A stretch of DNA of 64,000 nt from Bryobacterales bacterium F-183 (GTDB lineage: Bacteria > Acidobacteriota > Terriglobia > Bryobacterales > Bryobacteraceae): positions 1,550,001-1,614,000 of the forward strand of contig AP025252.1 in the NCBI GenBank assembly GCA_016865505.2. The letters are read 5' to 3'. Numbering within the stretch: position 1 is the first letter of the stretch; every line of letters begins with the position of its first letter. The translations under genes and the position numbers were made by a program. The notes beneath the pieces are model-generated. The model was not told the origin of the DNA, did no database searches, and was given only the letters and a program-made list of their open reading frames with translations. Positions 44,302 through 55,100 of the stretch are shown here, piece by piece.

Positions 44302-45054
44302 TTGACACCAAGCACCCGCATCGCGGTGCTGGCGTGCGCTGGACTCGTGTCTGCGCATGCCCAGACCCCCCATAAGGACCCCGACGAAGGAACGCTATCC
44401 AGCGTCCGCCCCCGCATTCCCGAACCCATGGTCTTCGACCTCATCCGCCCCCTCGGCGCTCAGCGCGGAGAGTTCGAGGTCAACTCCCTGTTTCGTATCT
44501 CGCCCTTCGCAGGCAGCGGTAGGCGCAGTCTCTACTGGGCGCCAGAGGTCGAGTACGCCTTCGCCAAAGGCTACGGCCTCGAGTTCGAGGTTCCCCTCGC
44601 CAATCAGCACATCGACAGTTGGAAAGGTGCCATCCAGGGAACCCTTCCAGGACCCGCGCCTCGCGTCTTCATCCACGGCTGGCAGGCGATTGGTGAGGTC
44701 AACAGCCAAAACCGCTCCGAACACGACATCAGCCTGCTCTACCTGGCCGGCGCCCGTTGGCATCCCCGGTGGAGCGTCTTCAGCATGACCGGCGCCGCTC
44801 GTGAAACCCGCAGCGCCACATCTTACGCCTTCCTCGGCAACTACTCGCTGTTCTACCACCAAAGCCGCACCGTTACCTACGGTCTCGAAACCAATTGGAA
44901 GGGACCGGGACAAACCGGCCGCAGTACGCTGTTGATGCCCCAACTCCAACTCCGCAAAACCCGGCTCAATCTACAACTGGGCGCAGGCTGGCGCAAGCAG
45001 TCCGGCTCCCCAGGCGCACTGCAACTCGGTTGGAGGTTATCTCGTGAGTTCTAG
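44302..45054 (+). CDS. Putative outer-membrane beta-barrel protein
   Basis: 250 residues from a TTG near 44302, preceded by GGAAAGGAA. Signal peptide (MTPSTRIAVLACAGLVSAHAQ). The rest alternates hydrophobic and polar residues in short strands (YWAPEVEYAFAKGYGLEFEVPL, YLAGARWHPRWSVFSMTG, RTVTYGLETNWKG) and ends LQLGWRLSREF, with a terminal phenylalanine typical of outer-membrane proteins. No ligand or family is recognised. It lies 35 bp after the short FG-GAP gene and may be co-transcribed. The stop touches the convergent heptose kinase gene. Confidence 0.6.
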   Translation: MTPSTRIAVLACAGLVSAHAQTPHKDPDEGTLSSVRPRIPEPMVFDLIRPLGAQRGEFEVNSLFRISPFAGSGRRSLYWAPEVEYAFAKGYGLEFEVPLANQHIDSWKGAIQGTLPGPAPRVFIHGWQAIGEVNSQNRSEHDISLLYLAGARWHPRWSVFSMTGAARETRSATSYAFLGNYSLFYHQSRTVTYGLETNWKGPGQTGRSTLLMPQLQLRKTRLNLQLGAGWRKQSGSPGALQLGWRLSREF

Positions 45055-46020
45055 CTATCCGCTGCTACGGCCATTTATTAGTTCGTCGAGCGTCACCGTC
45101 GCCGTACCCGGCATCTGCACCACGCGACCCGCCGCTTCCGTACTCATCGCCGCCGCCTCAGCCAGCGACAATCCCGCCGCCAAAGCCATCGCCAGTACGG
45201 CCACCACCGTATCGCCGGCGCCTGTAACGTCGTACACACGACGGGCCCTCGTCGGGATGTGGACCGGAGCCTCGCCGCCCCCCGCAATCACCAGCATGCC
45301 CTTCGCACCCAGGGTGAGCACCAGCGGCGTACCGTACGCCTCCAGCAGCACAGCCCCAATCGCTTCGATATCGTTGCCCGATGCCGTCCCCGTCAGCCGC
45401 AATGCCGCAGCCGCCGCTTCCTTGAGATTGGGCGTGATCACACTCGCGCCCTTGTACTTCGTGAAGTCGCTATCTTTGGGGTCGACAACCACGGGAATCC
45501 CCAACTCGCGAGCTTTCTCGATCGCCATCCCACAGATTCCGGGAGTCAGCACACCCTTGGCGTAATCGGACAGCACCAGGGTCTCACACCCGGCCACCAC
45601 CGGCTCCAGTCGCTCCCAAAGCAGCCGTTGCGCCTCCGCATCCAGCGCCTCGCGAACTTCCTCGTCGAACCGTACGATATGGTGATATCCATCCGCCAGT
45701 ACACGAGTCTTCCGGCTCGTACACCGCGTCGCCACCGGCAGCACCGCCGCTGTACCCACCGCCGCCGGCAGATGCTCCCGCAGCAGCTTGGCACCCTCGT
45801 CCTGGCCCGTAACCCCCGCCAGTTCCACCACGCCGGACAGCGCCGCGATGTTCATCGCCACGTTCGCCGCCCCGCCCGGATGCAACGTCCGCGACGTCAC
45901 CTGCACCACCGGCACCGGAGCCTCCGGCGAAATCCGGTTCGCCGTCCCGTGTACATGCTCATCGAGCATCAAATCGCCCACTACGGCAATACGGCGTCCG
46001 GCAATGCGTTTCCAGTCCAA
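45055..46020 (-). CDS. rfaE1: D-glycero-beta-D-manno-heptose-7-phosphate kinase (RfaE1/HldE kinase domain)
   Basis: 321 residues from a TTG at 46020 (MDWKRIAGRRIAVVGD), with GGGAA upstream. A TTG at 46062 is rejected because it lies in the T-tract of the preceding terminator. PfkB/ribokinase fold: GDLMLDEHVHG, NRISPEAPVPVVQV, HPGGAANVAMNIAALS, VLSDYAKGVL, VDPKDSDFTKYKGA, and the anion hole with catalytic D270 in DVTGAGDT. These match RfaE1, which phosphorylates heptose-7-phosphate for the lipopolysaccharide core. The adenylyltransferase half of HldE is absent and must be elsewhere. The gene implies a Gram-negative envelope with heptose. Confidence 0.9.
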   Translation of the reverse strand: MDWKRIAGRRIAVVGDLMLDEHVHGTANRISPEAPVPVVQVTSRTLHPGGAANVAMNIAALSGVVELAGVTGQDEGAKLLREHLPAAVGTAAVLPVATRCTSRKTRVLADGYHHIVRFDEEVREALDAEAQRLLWERLEPVVAGCETLVLSDYAKGVLTPGICGMAIEKARELGIPVVVDPKDSDFTKYKGASVITPNLKEAAAAALRLTGTASGNDIEAIGAVLLEAYGTPLVLTLGAKGMLVIAGGGEAPVHIPTRARRVYDVTGAGDTVVAVLAMALAAGLSLAEAAAMSTEAAGRVVQMPGTATVTLDELINGRSSG

Positions 46021-46047
46021 AACGTTCCCAGTGTACCCTTCGCACCC

Positions 46048-46100
46048 CGAAAACAAAAACAAAAACCGCCGGACACCCCTTGCTGGGATATCCGGCGGTC
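46048..46100 (-). terminator. Rho-independent terminator of the PEP-CTERM gene
   Basis: Reading the minus strand, a 9-bp stem (ACCGCCGGA, 46065-46073, with TCCGGCGGT, 46091-46099) is followed by TTTTTGTTTTTGTTTT. It lies about 40 bp after the stop at 46139, a textbook intrinsic terminator. Confidence 0.9.
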
Positions 46101-46138
46101 TTACCTTTAGGATGATTCGATGCGACTTGTACTACAAA

Positions 46139-46747
46139 CTACTTCTTCAAGCGCTTGCGCATCAGGCCGAGGCCGAGCAAGCTGCCGGAGATCAACAGGT
46201 AGGTCGAAGGTTCCGGAATCGTCTGATCCGTGATCTGCGCCTGGATGCTGGTGATGCCGTTGTTGGTGGTCGGCGGAACCAGAGCCAGCGGGTTGTTCAC
46301 AACCGAGTAACGGATCTGGCCGATGGTCACGGCCGGGATGCCCGCCCAGGTGATCACCGCATTGCTAGCCGTGCCGCTGATCGTGCCAGTGATGTTGCCG
46401 CTGGTGATCGAGCCGCTGCCAGCCGAAGGAACCGTCTGCGTAATCGTGATGGTCAGCACCAAGCCAGCCAGGGACTGGTTACCGCAAGCCGTACCGCCGG
46501 CGACGCAGGAAATATCAACGCTGCCAAAGCTACCGAACGTGATGGGGTTCGCGTCCACGGTCGAGCTGGCCAACGGGGAAAATGCAACGCGCACGCCCGT
46601 GCCGCCGCCAATTTCCTGGAAGTTGACACCGCAAGAGCCGCTGCCCACACAAAGCTGAGAAGAAGTCGTACTGTACGTGACGGTCGTGGCGCTAGCCGCA
46701 ACCGACATCAATACTCCCGCTCCGAGCGCCAAGAGTAATTTTTTCAT
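46139..46747 (-). CDS. PEP-CTERM sorting-domain protein
   Basis: 202 residues. Signal peptide (MKKLLLALGAGVLMSVAASA), then a Ser/Thr/Gly-rich beta-sheet body with three cysteine-containing segments (QLCVGSGSCG, ISCVAGGTACG). The C-terminus is the PEP-CTERM signal: IPEPSTYLLISGSLLGLGLMRKRLKK, i.e. PEP, a hydrophobic helix and a basic tail. Such proteins are recognised by an exosortase (EpsH) and delivered to the surface or the exopolysaccharide matrix. No exosortase is in this window. The gene has its own terminator and a GTAC-rich upstream region. Confidence 0.92.
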   Translation of the reverse strand: MKKLLLALGAGVLMSVAASATTVTYSTTSSQLCVGSGSCGVNFQEIGGGTGVRVAFSPLASSTVDANPITFGSFGSVDISCVAGGTACGNQSLAGLVLTITITQTVPSAGSGSITSGNITGTISGTASNAVITWAGIPAVTIGQIRYSVVNNPLALVPPTTNNGITSIQAQITDQTIPEPSTYLLISGSLLGLGLMRKRLKK

Positions 46748-46807
46748 TTAGCCTCCAAGTATTTCCAGAGCAAGATCGAGGGCACCTTCAGCTTTAGGTG
46801 ACTTTCT

Positions 46808-46914
46808 TAGTACCCACGTACTACACCCTAGTACTCGTCCAGCTTAACCTTGCACCCCCCGGAGAGTCAAGGAAATACTTGAGACTTAATGATTTAGAAG
46901 TACTTGTAGTACCG
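46808..46914. promoter_or_regulatory. Cluster of GTAC-centred palindromes upstream of the PEP-CTERM gene
   Basis: The 247-bp gap between the PEP-CTERM gene and the next minus-strand gene holds TAGTAC-N4-GTACTA (46808-46823), TAGTACT (46829-46835), AAGTACTT (46898-46905) and GTAGTACCG (46906-46914). Four such motifs within 110 bp suggest a multi-site regulator. No other gene is seen in the gap. Confidence 0.5.
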
Positions 46915-46994
46915 CCTGGAAAAACGGAAAAGTCGTTCCAGGGAGCTTCTGTAACACGCCTGGAATTTTCGACACTACCGTTCGTGTCAGATCG

Positions 46995-48308
46995 CTACGG
47001 TTTGTACACAATCTCACGAACCCGAGTGGTTCGCTGTTCCAGCCAAGTGTGTAAGTTTTCAGGCAGTTCCGCGGCCTCCCCGTCGGGGGAGAATACTGTA
47101 ATCTTTGATCCGTTACGAATCGCCACCGTCACGCTCGCCCGTTTCGGATCGATTTCGAACGCGCCTTCCTGGTGATCGCAACCCATCGGACCGCACCCCC
47201 ACTGGTACAACCCTCCGCGCGATCCCCGGTGCGTCATCGCCGAATCGAGTTCCGCCGCGTCCGCCGCCGGCAAAATCGGCAACATCCGTTTGGCGAACAT
47301 CGGCAGCCGCAACGCCTGTGACCCATAGCTGTCTGCATATCCCGCCAGCGCATCCGCGTACCGTTGGAAGCCCTTTTCCGGATCCGTCGAAAGGTGGAGC
47401 AACCCGGTGTACAGCCGCAGCCAGTTCATCCGCGCGTCATACGATTGCCCGAAACAGGTGAGCTTCGCCCCGTCCGGATCTTCAGGCGTGGTTTGTGTAT
47501 TCAGGCATACTTTCCGGACATCCGCCTGCCACTGCTGATTGGCAGCCTCGAACTCCCCGGCCTGCTCCGCATACCGCGCCCGCAGTTGCACCAGCGCATC
47601 GGCATACACCGCTGCCGTAACCTCACGAGCCGTCCGCAGAGACGGATCTCCGCAAAACAGCTTCTCTTCCACCTTCGCCGCCGGAATCTGCGAACAGTCC
47701 TGCCGCGCCGGAGTCTGCGGTTCCGGATCCTGCTGCGCCTTGCGGTACGTACCCGTCAACGCATGATCGGGAATCAGGTTCGCAGCTTCGCCGCAATGCC
47801 CCTTCTGCCGGATCACCAGTTGTTGATTGTCCGCCTGCCAGCTCGCTTGGATCTGGCAAACCTGTTCGGAATCAATCGCTTGCGCCTCGCCGTCGGATTG
47901 CATCAGCAGATTCGCCGAGTAATCCCCCAGCACCCCCGCTACCGGAGCCCCGTTCTCGGCCGTATAGTCAACGGTGAACGCCGCCCGAAACGCATGCACC
48001 CCACCGGAAGACACCCGAATCGTCCGCACCCACTTGCTGCCCGGCACCGCCGATGTCCACGTCCCCAACCTCGGATCCGTATCCGCCGCCGGCGAACTCA
48101 CATGCACCGGAGCCTTCGGCTGAGCCGTACGAAATGGCCAAAAATCAAGATAGCCGGAAGCCCCGGCCGCACAACATACGATGCCCAGCGTCAGCCCGAC
48201 CCCCAGCACCCGCGACTTCTTCTGGGGAGAATCCTCCGCAGCAGTAGCCTCAGCCGTCGGCAACTCCTGACCTACACCATCTTGTTCGTCGGGCGTACCT
48301 TGGGGCAT
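46995..48308 (-). CDS. Membrane-anchored protein with LprI-like (DUF1311) region
   Basis: 437 residues. A charged cytoplasmic N-terminus (about 1-32) and one helix (VLGVGLTLGIVCCAAGASGYL, about 34-54) precede a large extracytoplasmic part. A first region (about 80-180) looks beta-rich. The middle has DCSQIPAAKVEEKLFCGDP and a long helix ending in WQADVRKVC, the Cys/Glu/Cys pattern of DUF1311/LprI proteins, some of which inhibit lysozyme. The C-terminal third, with YQWGCGPMGCDHQEG, is unassigned. It stands alone between the PEP-CTERM gene and the piuC operon. Role unknown; a lysozyme-related function is only a family hint. Confidence 0.6.
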   Translation of the reverse strand: MPQGTPDEQDGVGQELPTAEATAAEDSPQKKSRVLGVGLTLGIVCCAAGASGYLDFWPFRTAQPKAPVHVSSPAADTDPRLGTWTSAVPGSKWVRTIRVSSGGVHAFRAAFTVDYTAENGAPVAGVLGDYSANLLMQSDGEAQAIDSEQVCQIQASWQADNQQLVIRQKGHCGEAANLIPDHALTGTYRKAQQDPEPQTPARQDCSQIPAAKVEEKLFCGDPSLRTAREVTAAVYADALVQLRARYAEQAGEFEAANQQWQADVRKVCLNTQTTPEDPDGAKLTCFGQSYDARMNWLRLYTGLLHLSTDPEKGFQRYADALAGYADSYGSQALRLPMFAKRMLPILPAADAAELDSAMTHRGSRGGLYQWGCGPMGCDHQEGAFEIDPKRASVTVAIRNGSKITVFSPDGEAAELPENLHTWLEQRTTRVREIVYKP

Positions 48309-48342
48309 ACCTTGAAAAGATCGGCAGCCCCGGCTAGCGGCT

Positions 48343-49023
48343 TTACAGCTCTGCCCACATCCGAATCAGATTGTGGTACACCCCCGTCAACTGCACCGCC
48401 GACGGATGATTCGGCGATTCCCCAGCCAGCCTCTGAATCGCGATATCCAGATCAAACAGAATCGTGCGCTGCGCATCACTCCGCACCATACTCTGTATCC
48501 AGAAGAACGACGATATCCGCGACCCCCGCGTCACCGGCGTCACATGATGCAGACTCGTCGCCGGATACAGCACCATATGCCCCGCCGGCAGCTTCACACT
48601 CTGCGTCCCGTACGTATCTTCAATCACCAACTCCCCGCCGTCGTAATCCTCAGGGTTGGTCAAAAACAGCGTCGCCGAAAGATCCGTGCGAATCCGATGC
48701 CCAGTCCCCTTGATCTGCCGGATCGCGTTATCCACATGCGTCCCAAAGGACTGCCCACCGTCGTACCGGTTAAACAGCGGAGGAAAGATCCGGTACGGCA
48801 GCGCCGCCCCCATAAACAGCGCATTCTGCTGCAGGATCTCCACCAATCGGTCACTCAACTGCCGCGCCACCGGATGCTCCTCCGGCAACTGCAGGTTCTT
48901 CTTCGCCATAGCGGACTGATACCCAGCCGTCACCCGGCCATCTACCCAGTCCGCCTGCTCCAACATCTGCCGCGTATAAGCGGCCTCTTCGGGCGTGAGT
49001 ACGTTATCAATATGCAGCAACAT
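48343..49023 (-). CDS. piuC: PiuC/YbiX-type Fe(II)/2-oxoglutarate dioxygenase (PKHD hydroxylase)
   Basis: 226 residues from ATG 49023, the length of PiuC. The double-stranded beta-helix shows H96-V-D98 (GTHVDNAI) and a distal histidine (H159 or H160, [13 protein letters not shown]) as iron ligands, with the arginine of TRGSR as likely 2-oxoglutarate contact. PiuC-type genes regularly follow siderophore receptors (fiu-ybiX, piuA-piuC); the enzyme probably modifies the imported ligand or a cell component under iron limitation. It lies 4 bp after the receptor stop, in one operon with it. Confidence 0.95.
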   Translation of the reverse strand: MLLHIDNVLTPEEAAYTRQMLEQADWVDGRVTAGYQSAMAKKNLQLPEEHPVARQLSDRLVEILQQNALFMGAALPYRIFPPLFNRYDGGQSFGTHVDNAIRQIKGTGHRIRTDLSATLFLTNPEDYDGGELVIEDTYGTQSVKLPAGHMVLYPATSLHHVTPVTRGSRISSFFWIQSMVRSDAQRTILFDLDIAIQRLAGESPNHPSAVQLTGVYHNLIRMWAEL

Positions 49024-49027
49024 GACG

Positions 49028-51439
49028 TTAAAACCGGACGTTCGTCGTAAACATCGCAAACCGTGCAGGACCCGGCACCAGATGCCCGCCGCCCAGCCGC
49101 TCAAAGTAGTACTCGTTGCTCAGATTGGAAAGGTTCACGCGAAAGTCCAGATGCTTGTTCACGCTGTAACTCACCATCCCGTCCACCGTCGTGTACCCAT
49201 CGGCCACTCGCGTATTCGTGTTGTTGCCAAACCGCCGTCCCATAAACCTCGGACCCACGCCGAACTGGAACCGCCGCGCCGTGTACGTCATCCACACGCT
49301 CGCCGAGTTCCGTGGCGTGTTCTGGAAAAACCGTCCGATCTCCGCCGGCGTATTCGAACTCCGGATCCGCGCATCAATCAACGAGTAGGACCCCAACACC
49401 CGCACCTGCCGCGTGATCCCGCCCGATGCCGACAACTCCAACCCTTGCGACAATTGCCGTCCCGCCAACACCTGCGGCGGATCGGTCGGCAGCAAACCCG
49501 GCGTACGCGCATTGTCTTTCTTCACCTGGAACAGCGCACCCGCCAACAGCAGCCGGTTTCCGAACGGCTCCCACTTGGTTCCCACCTCGGTCGTATAGGT
49601 CTTCTCTGGCGGAATCGCCGTATTTGCCGTGTTGTAGGAAAGACCTTCGAGCGACGGACTCACTGAACTCCCATAGCTCGCATACACGCTGCCCGCCTGC
49701 GTTGGCTTATAGATCAGCCCCGCCCGTACACTCGCAAAGTTCACCGTCTGCGCCACTGGCGCCGGTGCCGTACTCACGCCATTCACATCAAAGCGCTCGT
49801 ACCGTACCCCGCCCGTCGCCTCCAGATGATTCCCCAGCTTCGCCGTATCGAACAACCAGGCCGACTGCGTATTTCCGGTCATCCGGCCCACAAATGGACT
49901 CTGCGTGATCACGCCCGTGTACACATCATCGGGATTCGGATTCAGCAGCGACGTCGGCGAATTCGGCGCCGTACGCACCACGCGCATATTGCGTTCGTTG
50001 GTAAACGCTGCCCCCGCCACCGCGTTATGCCGGATGCCCGCCGTCCGAAAATTCATCGTGAGATCGGTCTGGTTATCGGCGATCTTGTCCTCTGCAATCC
50101 AGCTCCGCATCTCCCGGTTGATCACCGTCGATTCGGTGCTCGCAAAGCGCGGCGGCGTGGCCATCGAATTCCGCATCGCCCGCCCATACCGGAACTGGTT
50201 GCGAAGCTGGAACCCGTCGCTAAAGTCATGCTCGAACCGCACTGTGCCGTTGTCCTGGTTGAGGTACTCGCGATCCCGGTCCCGGAAGCCATAGAAGGTC
50301 TCACGCGGCACTGGCGCAGGCTTGTCGCGAAACGCCGCCAGCGCGTTGTTCGTCGCCGGAACCCACGGGATGCCGTAGTCGGACACGTTGTCCTGCTTCA
50401 GCTTGTAATAGCTCAACGTCAATCGCGTCGGCGTGCCCAATCCGAACCCCAGCGACGGCGCCAATCCCCAGCGATTCGAATGGACTGCGTTACGCCCCGG
50501 CACCCCCGCGTCATGCACCAGCGCATTCAGCCGGAACCCCGTCCGCTCGCCCATCCCCAACTTCGCCAGGGAAGTATTCAAGTCAATCGTCGCCCGCCGC
50601 GTATCCGCATTGCCCAGCGCAAAGGAACCGCCCAGAATCCGGCCTATTCCCGGCGATTTGCTCACCAGGTTAATCGCACCTCCCGACGACCCGCGCCCGG
50701 TGAGCGCCGACGTCGGACCCTTCGTAACTTCCACCTGCTCCAGGTTGAACGGATCGCGAGTCTGCGGATTCAGATCGCGCACGCCGTCCACAAAGATGTC
50801 GTTCCGGGCGCTATTCCCACGCAGCGTCAGGTTATCTCCACCCGCGACGCCGCCCTCGCCCGCCGTAATCGTCAGCCCCGGGACGTTCCGCAGCACTTCC
50901 GTCAGGCTGGTCGCGCCCTGCTGCTCAATGATCTCCCGTGGCAGAATCGAGATCGTCTGTGGCAGATTCCGCAACGGCTCCGTGTACCTCGGCGACGACA
51001 CCGCAGCGCGATCCGTCACTTCCACCTGCTCCCGTACCTCGGTGAACCGAAGCTGCGCCTGGCTCGGACCCGTAATCCGGTACGCCAACCCCGTCCCCGC
51101 CAGAACCTGCGCCAACGCCTGCTCCGCCGGAAGTACGCCCGAAACGCCCTTGCTCACCAAAGACCGCATGTTCTCGTTCGGGATCTCGACACTCCAGCCG
51201 CTTGCCCGTTGGAACTCTGCGATCACATCGCCTAAAGACCCCTCCACAATCCCGAACCGGATCACCGGCAGAGTCGCCTGCAGCGGCCTCCCCGTTGCCG
51301 ACGCCGGATTCTGAGCAGCCACCGTCCCGCCGCCCCCCGCCGCCGTGTATGCGGCAATCGTTCCGGCAGCAATCCAGTTGCGTGATTGACGGAAAGTGGC
51401 AACACTCCCCCTACGGCGTATCTTGATCTTGATGCGCAA
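49028..51439 (-). CDS. TonB-dependent siderophore receptor with STN domain
   Basis: 803 residues from TTG 51439. A long basic N-terminus precedes the signal core ([21 protein letters not shown]). An STN (secretin/TonB short N-terminal) domain follows at about 60-130 ([39 protein letters not shown]). Proteins with STN can signal to an anti-sigma factor, but no such pair lies nearby. The plug shows [42 protein letters not shown] and [14 protein letters not shown]; the barrel ends [13 protein letters not shown]. This matches hydroxamate/catecholate receptors such as FhuE, FoxA or Fiu. piuC follows directly. The promoter carries the shared 12-bp operator. Confidence 0.94.
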   Translation of the reverse strand: MRIKIKIRRRGSVATFRQSRNWIAAGTIAAYTAAGGGGTVAAQNPASATGRPLQATLPVIRFGIVEGSLGDVIAEFQRASGWSVEIPNENMRSLVSKGVSGVLPAEQALAQVLAGTGLAYRITGPSQAQLRFTEVREQVEVTDRAAVSSPRYTEPLRNLPQTISILPREIIEQQGATSLTEVLRNVPGLTITAGEGGVAGGDNLTLRGNSARNDIFVDGVRDLNPQTRDPFNLEQVEVTKGPTSALTGRGSSGGAINLVSKSPGIGRILGGSFALGNADTRRATIDLNTSLAKLGMGERTGFRLNALVHDAGVPGRNAVHSNRWGLAPSLGFGLGTPTRLTLSYYKLKQDNVSDYGIPWVPATNNALAAFRDKPAPVPRETFYGFRDRDREYLNQDNGTVRFEHDFSDGFQLRNQFRYGRAMRNSMATPPRFASTESTVINREMRSWIAEDKIADNQTDLTMNFRTAGIRHNAVAGAAFTNERNMRVVRTAPNSPTSLLNPNPDDVYTGVITQSPFVGRMTGNTQSAWLFDTAKLGNHLEATGGVRYERFDVNGVSTAPAPVAQTVNFASVRAGLIYKPTQAGSVYASYGSSVSPSLEGLSYNTANTAIPPEKTYTTEVGTKWEPFGNRLLLAGALFQVKKDNARTPGLLPTDPPQVLAGRQLSQGLELSASGGITRQVRVLGSYSLIDARIRSSNTPAEIGRFFQNTPRNSASVWMTYTARRFQFGVGPRFMGRRFGNNTNTRVADGYTTVDGMVSYSVNKHLDFRVNLSNLSNEYYFERLGGGHLVPGPARFAMFTTNVRF

Positions 51440-51522
51440 TTCGACCTCGAATAGGTATAGATGTATTAGAAAAAGAATGACTTAATCGTCAACCACCGCA
51501 GTGGCCGCCGCTCAAGTAGGAC

Positions 51523-51540
51523 CTAATAAGTCTAGATTAG
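51523..51540. promoter_or_regulatory. Second inverted repeat at the receptor/TetR promoter region
   Basis: CTAAT (51523-51527) and ATTAG (51536-51540) pair across an 8-bp centre; with a one-base bulge the arms extend outward to GGAC/GTCC. The site overlaps the -10 of the receptor promoter and is a candidate operator for the divergent TetR protein. Confidence 0.45.
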
Positions 51541-51562
51541 TCCAGTTGCAATTGACTGTCAA
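51534..51562 (-). promoter_or_regulatory. Near-consensus sigma-70 promoter of the siderophore receptor operon
   Basis: On the minus strand, TTGACA (51562-51557) and TAATCT (51539-51534) are separated by exactly 17 bp. The 12-bp operator lies entirely in the spacer. Confidence 0.75.
51543..51554 (-). promoter_or_regulatory. 12-bp near-palindromic operator, copy 2 (siderophore receptor)
   Basis: CAATTGCAACTG on the minus strand, identical to the copy at 31845-31856 and in the same orientation relative to its operon. Sitting between -35 and -10, it would give repression when occupied. Consensus of the two half-sites: CAnTTGCAAnTG. Confidence 0.65.
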
Positions 51563-51600
51563 CAAAAATGGCAGACACACTTTCGTATATCGTAAGGATC

Positions 51601-52086
51601 ATGAGCGAAGCCCGGAAGCAATCCATCTTGCAGGCCGCCCGTGACCTTTGCGCCACCCACGGCGCCCCCGCCCTTCGCATGGACGCTGTCGCCACCCAGG
51701 CCGGCGTCGCCAAAGGCACCCTGTACCTCTACTTCAAAACCAAAGAGGACCTGCTCTCCGCCCTCGCCCAGGACGAGTTCGCCTCCTGGTCGCACGACCT
51801 CGCCAAGCAACTCCGCGCCACCCGCGACCCCGGCTCCCGTACTCTCGCCCGCATCCTCACCGCCAGCCTCGCCACCGCCCAACTCGCGTCCCAACTCGCC
51901 GACCCCGGCCCGCTCACCGCCGCCCTTACGGACGCGTTGCCGGAACTCGACGCCCCGCACGCCGCCAAGCTCTGGCGAGCCATTTGCGCCCTCCACCGCG
52001 GCAACCTCGACCCGACTGAACTTGAGGAAGCCATCGCCAACCAGATCCGCGGCGCCGTCCGAGGCCAAAAGAACCGAAAACATTAG
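51601..52086 (+). CDS. TetR-family transcriptional regulator
   Basis: 161 residues from ATG 51601 (MSEARKQSILQAARDLCATHG); an ATG at 51568 would add 11 residues but lacks a ribosome site. The N-terminal HTH is clear: ALRMDAVATQAGVAKGTLYLYFKTKEDLLSAL. The rest is an all-helical ligand domain rich in Ala/Leu and shorter than average. It is divergent from the siderophore receptor operon; repeats in the 160-bp gap may be its operators. The ligand is unknown. Confidence 0.88.
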   Translation: MSEARKQSILQAARDLCATHGAPALRMDAVATQAGVAKGTLYLYFKTKEDLLSALAQDEFASWSHDLAKQLRATRDPGSRTLARILTASLATAQLASQLADPGPLTAALTDALPELDAPHAAKLWRAICALHRGNLDPTELEEAIANQIRGAVRGQKNRKH

Positions 52087-52145
52087 CGGTTATTACCCCG
52101 TCATTTTCCGGTGGTATCCTCTTCCCGTTGGAGATAACACCCTTA

Positions 52146-55100
52146 ATGAACCTTGGCCGACTTCTCGCGCTCGCGACCGCGCTGCCGCTCCTGAGCCTCG
52201 CCGCATCACCTGACCTGGTGATTTCACACATCTACGGAGCCGGTGGTAACAATGGCGCCACCTACAATCAGGACTTCGTAGTCTTGTTTAACCGCGGTAC
52301 ATCCGCAGCATCGCTCTCGGGTAAAAGCCTGCAGTATGCCTCGGCGGCCGGCAACTTCGGCGCAAGCGCCCCGCAGATCGTCGCACTCCCCGCCATTTCC
52401 TTGCAACCTGGTCGCTACCACCTCATCGCCATGACCCCGGTCGGCGCCAACGGTATCGCGCTGCCAACAGCCGATACCACCGGTACTACGGCGATGAACG
52501 CTACGGTCGGAAAACTGGCCATCGTCACGGAAACGGCCGCTCTCAACTGTGGCAGCACCACCACAGCGTGCGACAGCACTGCTCTCGCCAAGATCATCGA
52601 CCTCGTCGGCTACGGCACCACCGCCAACCTGGCGGAAACGGCCCCCACCCCGGCACCCTCTCCCACCAACTTCGTCGTGCGAGCCAACGGCGGCTGCACC
52701 GACACCGACAATAACTCCACCGACTTTGCCACTGCGGTAGCGGCCACCACGCCGATTCCCAATTCGGCTACTCCTGCGGCCCCCTGCTCGGGCGGCGGCG
52801 GACCCGTCACTCCCACCCTCAACATCAGTGACGTCAGCGCGTTTGAAACCAACTCCGGCACGACGGACTTCACCTTCACCGTCAGTCTGACGTCGCCCGC
52901 TGGCGCCTCCGGCGTAAGTTTCACCATCGCCACCCAGAACAACACCGCCACGGCTCCTTCTGACTACACGGCCACCTCTGCTTCCGGCGTCATTCCGCCG
53001 GGCTCCAGCACATATACCTTCGTCGTGCCGGTCCTCGGCGACACCACCGTCGAACCCGACGAGACCTTCTTCGTCAACATCACCAACCTCACCGGCGCCT
53101 CCGCTGGCGACCTGCAGGGTACCGGCACCATCCGCAATGACGACGTCCCGCCCGTCACCCTCACCAGCATCAGCGCCATCCAGGGCTCAGGGCCCGTCTC
53201 GCCGCTAAACGGCCAGTCCGTCAATGTGGAAGGCATCGTCACCGCCCGTATCTCCAACGGCTTCTTCCTGCAGAGCGCCGGCACTGGCGACGGTAACCCC
53301 GCCACCTCCGACGGCATCTTTGTCTTCACCTCCTCGACGCCCTCGGCCAACGCCGCCGTCGGCAACCTTGTACGCGTCAGCGGTACGGTCACTGAGTTCT
53401 CGCCTTCTACCGATCTACAGAGCCCGCCGGTCACCGAACTCATCAACGCCACGGTCTCTGCGCCAATCTCCACTGGCAACACGCTGCCTGCTCCCGTCAC
53501 CATCACTCCGGCGATGGCCACTCCCAACGGCGGCATCAACCAACTCGAACATCTCGAAGGTATGCGCGTGACCATCGCCAGCCTCCGCGTCGTCGCACCC
53601 ACCGATGGCAGCGTTTCGGACATCACCGCTGAATCCACCACCAACGGCGTCTTCTACGGCGTCATGCCCAATGTCGCCACCCCGTTCCGCGAGGCTGGCA
53701 TTCAGACCCCCAGCACCGTTCCCGTATGCGCCGCCGGCTCCGGTTGTGCGATCCCGGTGTTCGACGGCAACCCCGAACGCATCCGCGTCGACTCCGACGC
53801 CGCTGGACAGTCCCCCATCGAAGTCGGCGTCAACCAGGTGGTTTCGAACCTCACCGGTGTCCTGCACTACGGCTTCCGCGCTTACTCGGTGCTGCCCACC
53901 GCGGCTGCCACCGTTTCCGGAACTCCCATCCAACTCACCGCCACTCCGATTCCCGGCGCTGGCACCGTGAGCATCGCCGCGATGAACGTCGAGCGCCTCT
54001 TTGACGCTGTGAACGACGGCGGCGGCACCCCCGTCGCAAATGCCACCGGGTACAGCAACCGCCTCGGCAAGATCTCCAAAACCATTCGCGACGTACTTCG
54101 CACGCCGGACGTGGTGGCCTTTGAAGAAGCGGAAAAGTTCGATGTCCTGCGGGACCTCGCCACCCGCATCACCACTGACGCTGCAGCCGCTGGCCAGCCC
54201 GACCCCGCCTACACCGCGTACCTCGTGGAAGGCAACGACGTGGGCGGAATCGATGTGGGCTTCCTGGTGCGCAACACGGTCCAGGTGGATGACGTCACGC
54301 AGTTCGGCGCCGCTACTACCTACATCAGCCCCTGCAACGGCAACCCGGAGACTCTCAACGATCGCCCGCCGCTCCGCCTCCGCGCCACCGCTAATCGTCC
54401 GGGCGGCCAGATTCTGCGCTTCATCGTCTTTGTCAATCACCTTCGCTCGCTCAACGACGTGGACTCCACCGACCCCTGCGGCGTCACCACCGCCGGGGCT
54501 CGTGTCCGCGCCAAGCGCGCTGCGCAAGCCAACTACCTTGCCGACCTGATCCAGGCCGAACTCACCAACAATCCCACCGCCCGCATCGTGGCCGTGGGGG
54601 ACTTCAACGCGTTTGAAGTCAACGACGGTTTGGTGGATGTGCTCAACGCCATCATCGGCTCGCCCGCTCCGGCCACTCGCGTGGTCACCGCCACCAACGA
54701 TCCCACCTACGCGGACCTCACCAATATGCTGAATCTGCTCCCGGTGCCCCAGCGTTACTCGTATGTCTTCGATGGCAACCACCAGACCTTGGACCACGTT
54801 CTGCTCAGTCCGTTGGCCCGCGCGGCAGTTGTCGGCGGAGGCTACGCCCGCGTCAATTCGGACTTCCCCGAAAGCCTGCGCAACAACCCCAACACCCCCG
54901 AGCGCTACTCGGATCACGATCCTGTCGTGGTGCATCTCACCACCGCGCCAGAGCGTACCGCCAAGCTCGAAATCAGCCGCGGCGGCATTACCTACAACCG
55001 CGCTGCGTTGACGGCCACCAGCTCGATCACGATCCGCAACAACACGCCGGATACTCTCCCTGGTCCCTTCAACCTCGTGCTCTCGGGTCTTACCAATGGC

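Noticed and set aside
46021-46062. TTG start at 46062 for the heptose kinase
   Set aside because: It falls in the T-tract of the PEP-CTERM terminator; the TTG at 46020 gives the normal family N-terminus.
46748-46800. Sigma-54 promoter for the PEP-CTERM gene
   Set aside because: A GGTGCC and TTGCT pair exists on the minus strand, but the GG-to-GC distance is 15 bp instead of 12.
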